From: Comamonadaceae bacterium UBA2334
GTDB lineage: Bacteria; Pseudomonadota; Gammaproteobacteria; Burkholderiales; Burkholderiaceae_C
Length of the DNA: 22,134 nt
Direction: 5' to 3'
NCBI GenBank assembly: GCA_002344885.1
Contig: DDUQ01000022.1
Location: forward strand, 1-22,134
The translations under genes and the position numbers were made by a program. Numbering within the stretch: the first letter of the stretch is position 1; each line of letters opens with the position of its first letter. The notes under the pieces are model-generated. The model ran no database searches. It was not told the origin of the DNA and was given only the letters and a program-made list of their open reading frames with translations. Positions 21,410 through 22,134 of the stretch are shown here, piece after piece.

Positions 21410-21495
21410 GGAGAGGTGCCCGAGTGGCTAAAGGGGGCAGACTGTAAATCTGTTGGCTTACGCCTACGCTGGTTCGAATCCAGCCTTCTCCACCA
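21410..21495 (+). tRNA. tRNA-Tyr (GTA)
   Basis: The acceptor stem GGAGAGG pairs with CTTCTCC (one G-T). The anticodon is GTA at 21444-21446, a long variable arm typical of class II tRNA-Tyr is present, the T-arm is GGTTCGAATCC and CCA is encoded. Total 86 nt. Confidence 0.96.
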
Positions 21496-21552
21496 ACAAA
21501 TACTGGCATGCGTTTGGAAGCTGCAAAGTCATTGCCCTGTGGCATGTGCGAT

Positions 21553-21626
21553 GCGGGAGTAGTTCAATGGTAGAACCTTAGCCTTCCAAGCTAATGACAC
21601 GGGTTCGATTCCCGTTTCCCGCTCCA
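21553..21626 (+). tRNA. tRNA-Gly (TCC)
   Basis: The acceptor GCGGGAG pairs with TTCCCGC (one G-T). The anticodon stem TTAGC/GCTAA encloses a loop with TCC at 21585-21587, the T-arm is GGGTTCGATTCCC and CCA is encoded at 21624-21626. Total 74 nt. Confidence 0.96.
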
Positions 21627-21679
21627 GTTGATGTTGTGCAACTGTTTGTTTTGCAGGCGGCCGCAGTGGCTTGTTGCTT

Positions 21680-21754
21680 GCCCATGTGGCTCAGTGGTAG
21701 AGCCCTCCCTTGGTAAGGGAGAGGTCGCGGGTCCGATTCCCGCCATGGGCACCA
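21680..21754 (+). tRNA. tRNA-Thr (GGT)
   Basis: The acceptor GCCCATG pairs perfectly with CATGGGC. The anticodon stem CTCCC/GGGAG encloses a loop with GGT at 21712-21714, and CCA is encoded at 21752-21754. It lies 38 nt upstream of the tuf start, so it is probably processed from a tRNA-tuf transcript. Confidence 0.96.
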
Positions 21755-21792
21755 CTTGTTTTATCTTGGCATATTTCCCGGAGAAGTGAAAA

Positions 21793-22134
<342 letters not shown>

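Overview
This window looks like a chromosomal segment of a betaproteobacterium in the order Burkholderiales, most likely family Comamonadaceae. The evidence is the high GC content, the tRNA-Tyr/tRNA-Gly/tRNA-Thr/tuf order at the right end, and the apaG ... gph ... trpE-trpG-trpD-trpC-ung backbone familiar from that order. It reads as ordinary core chromosome: no prophage, insertion sequence, CRISPR array or rRNA was seen.

Left block (1-3615, minus strand): a compact run read apaG, then a COG4389-type membrane protein usually mislabelled 'site-specific recombinase', then thiL, then the start of a lipoprotein that leaves the window. Spacings are 2, 26 and 14 nt, so this is probably one transcript. 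Second block (3775-9729): a divergent promoter region leads to a P-loop protein with a damaged Walker A motif. It converges with a FapA-like (DUF342) gene. Divergent from fapA is a membrane diguanylate cyclase whose stop codon overlaps the start of gph (phosphoglycolate phosphatase). A secreted chalcone-isomerase-like gene converges on gph with a 21-bp overlap. Third block (9862-13734, minus): one very large DUF748/AsmA-like envelope protein.

Fourth block (about 13862-21394, plus): an extended trp operon. It starts with a short leader peptide rich in Trp codons (trpL, not preceded by a Shine-Dalgarno and probably leaderless) and a structured leader RNA. Then come trpE, a small AroQ chorismate mutase, trpG, a low-specificity threonine aldolase, a LysE/RhtB exporter, trpD, a 57-residue single-pass membrane protein, trpC and ung. 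Six junctions in the window use ATGA or GTGA stop/start overlaps, five of them in this operon, which suggests translational coupling. The block makes anthranilate and carries it to indole-3-glycerol phosphate (trpB, trpA and trpF are not here), and it also encodes a chorismate-consuming competitor, glycine metabolism and amino-acid export. The right end holds three tRNA genes and the first 114 codons of tuf.

The most unusual signal is a family of AT-richer, roughly 55-60 bp miniature repeats. Five diverged copies share anchors resembling TTCAGTAGCA, AAGCGCTGGAG and CATTTTTA. Four sit in frame inside thiL, gph, the DUF748 gene and the LysE-family gene. The fifth fills the trpG-ltaE gap and appears to supply the ribosome-binding site and start codon of ltaE. 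Other points worth a second look are the leaderless trpL, the doubly coupled 57-residue protein between trpD and trpC, the degenerate P-loop protein beside c-di-GMP and FapA genes, and two palindromic candidate operators.
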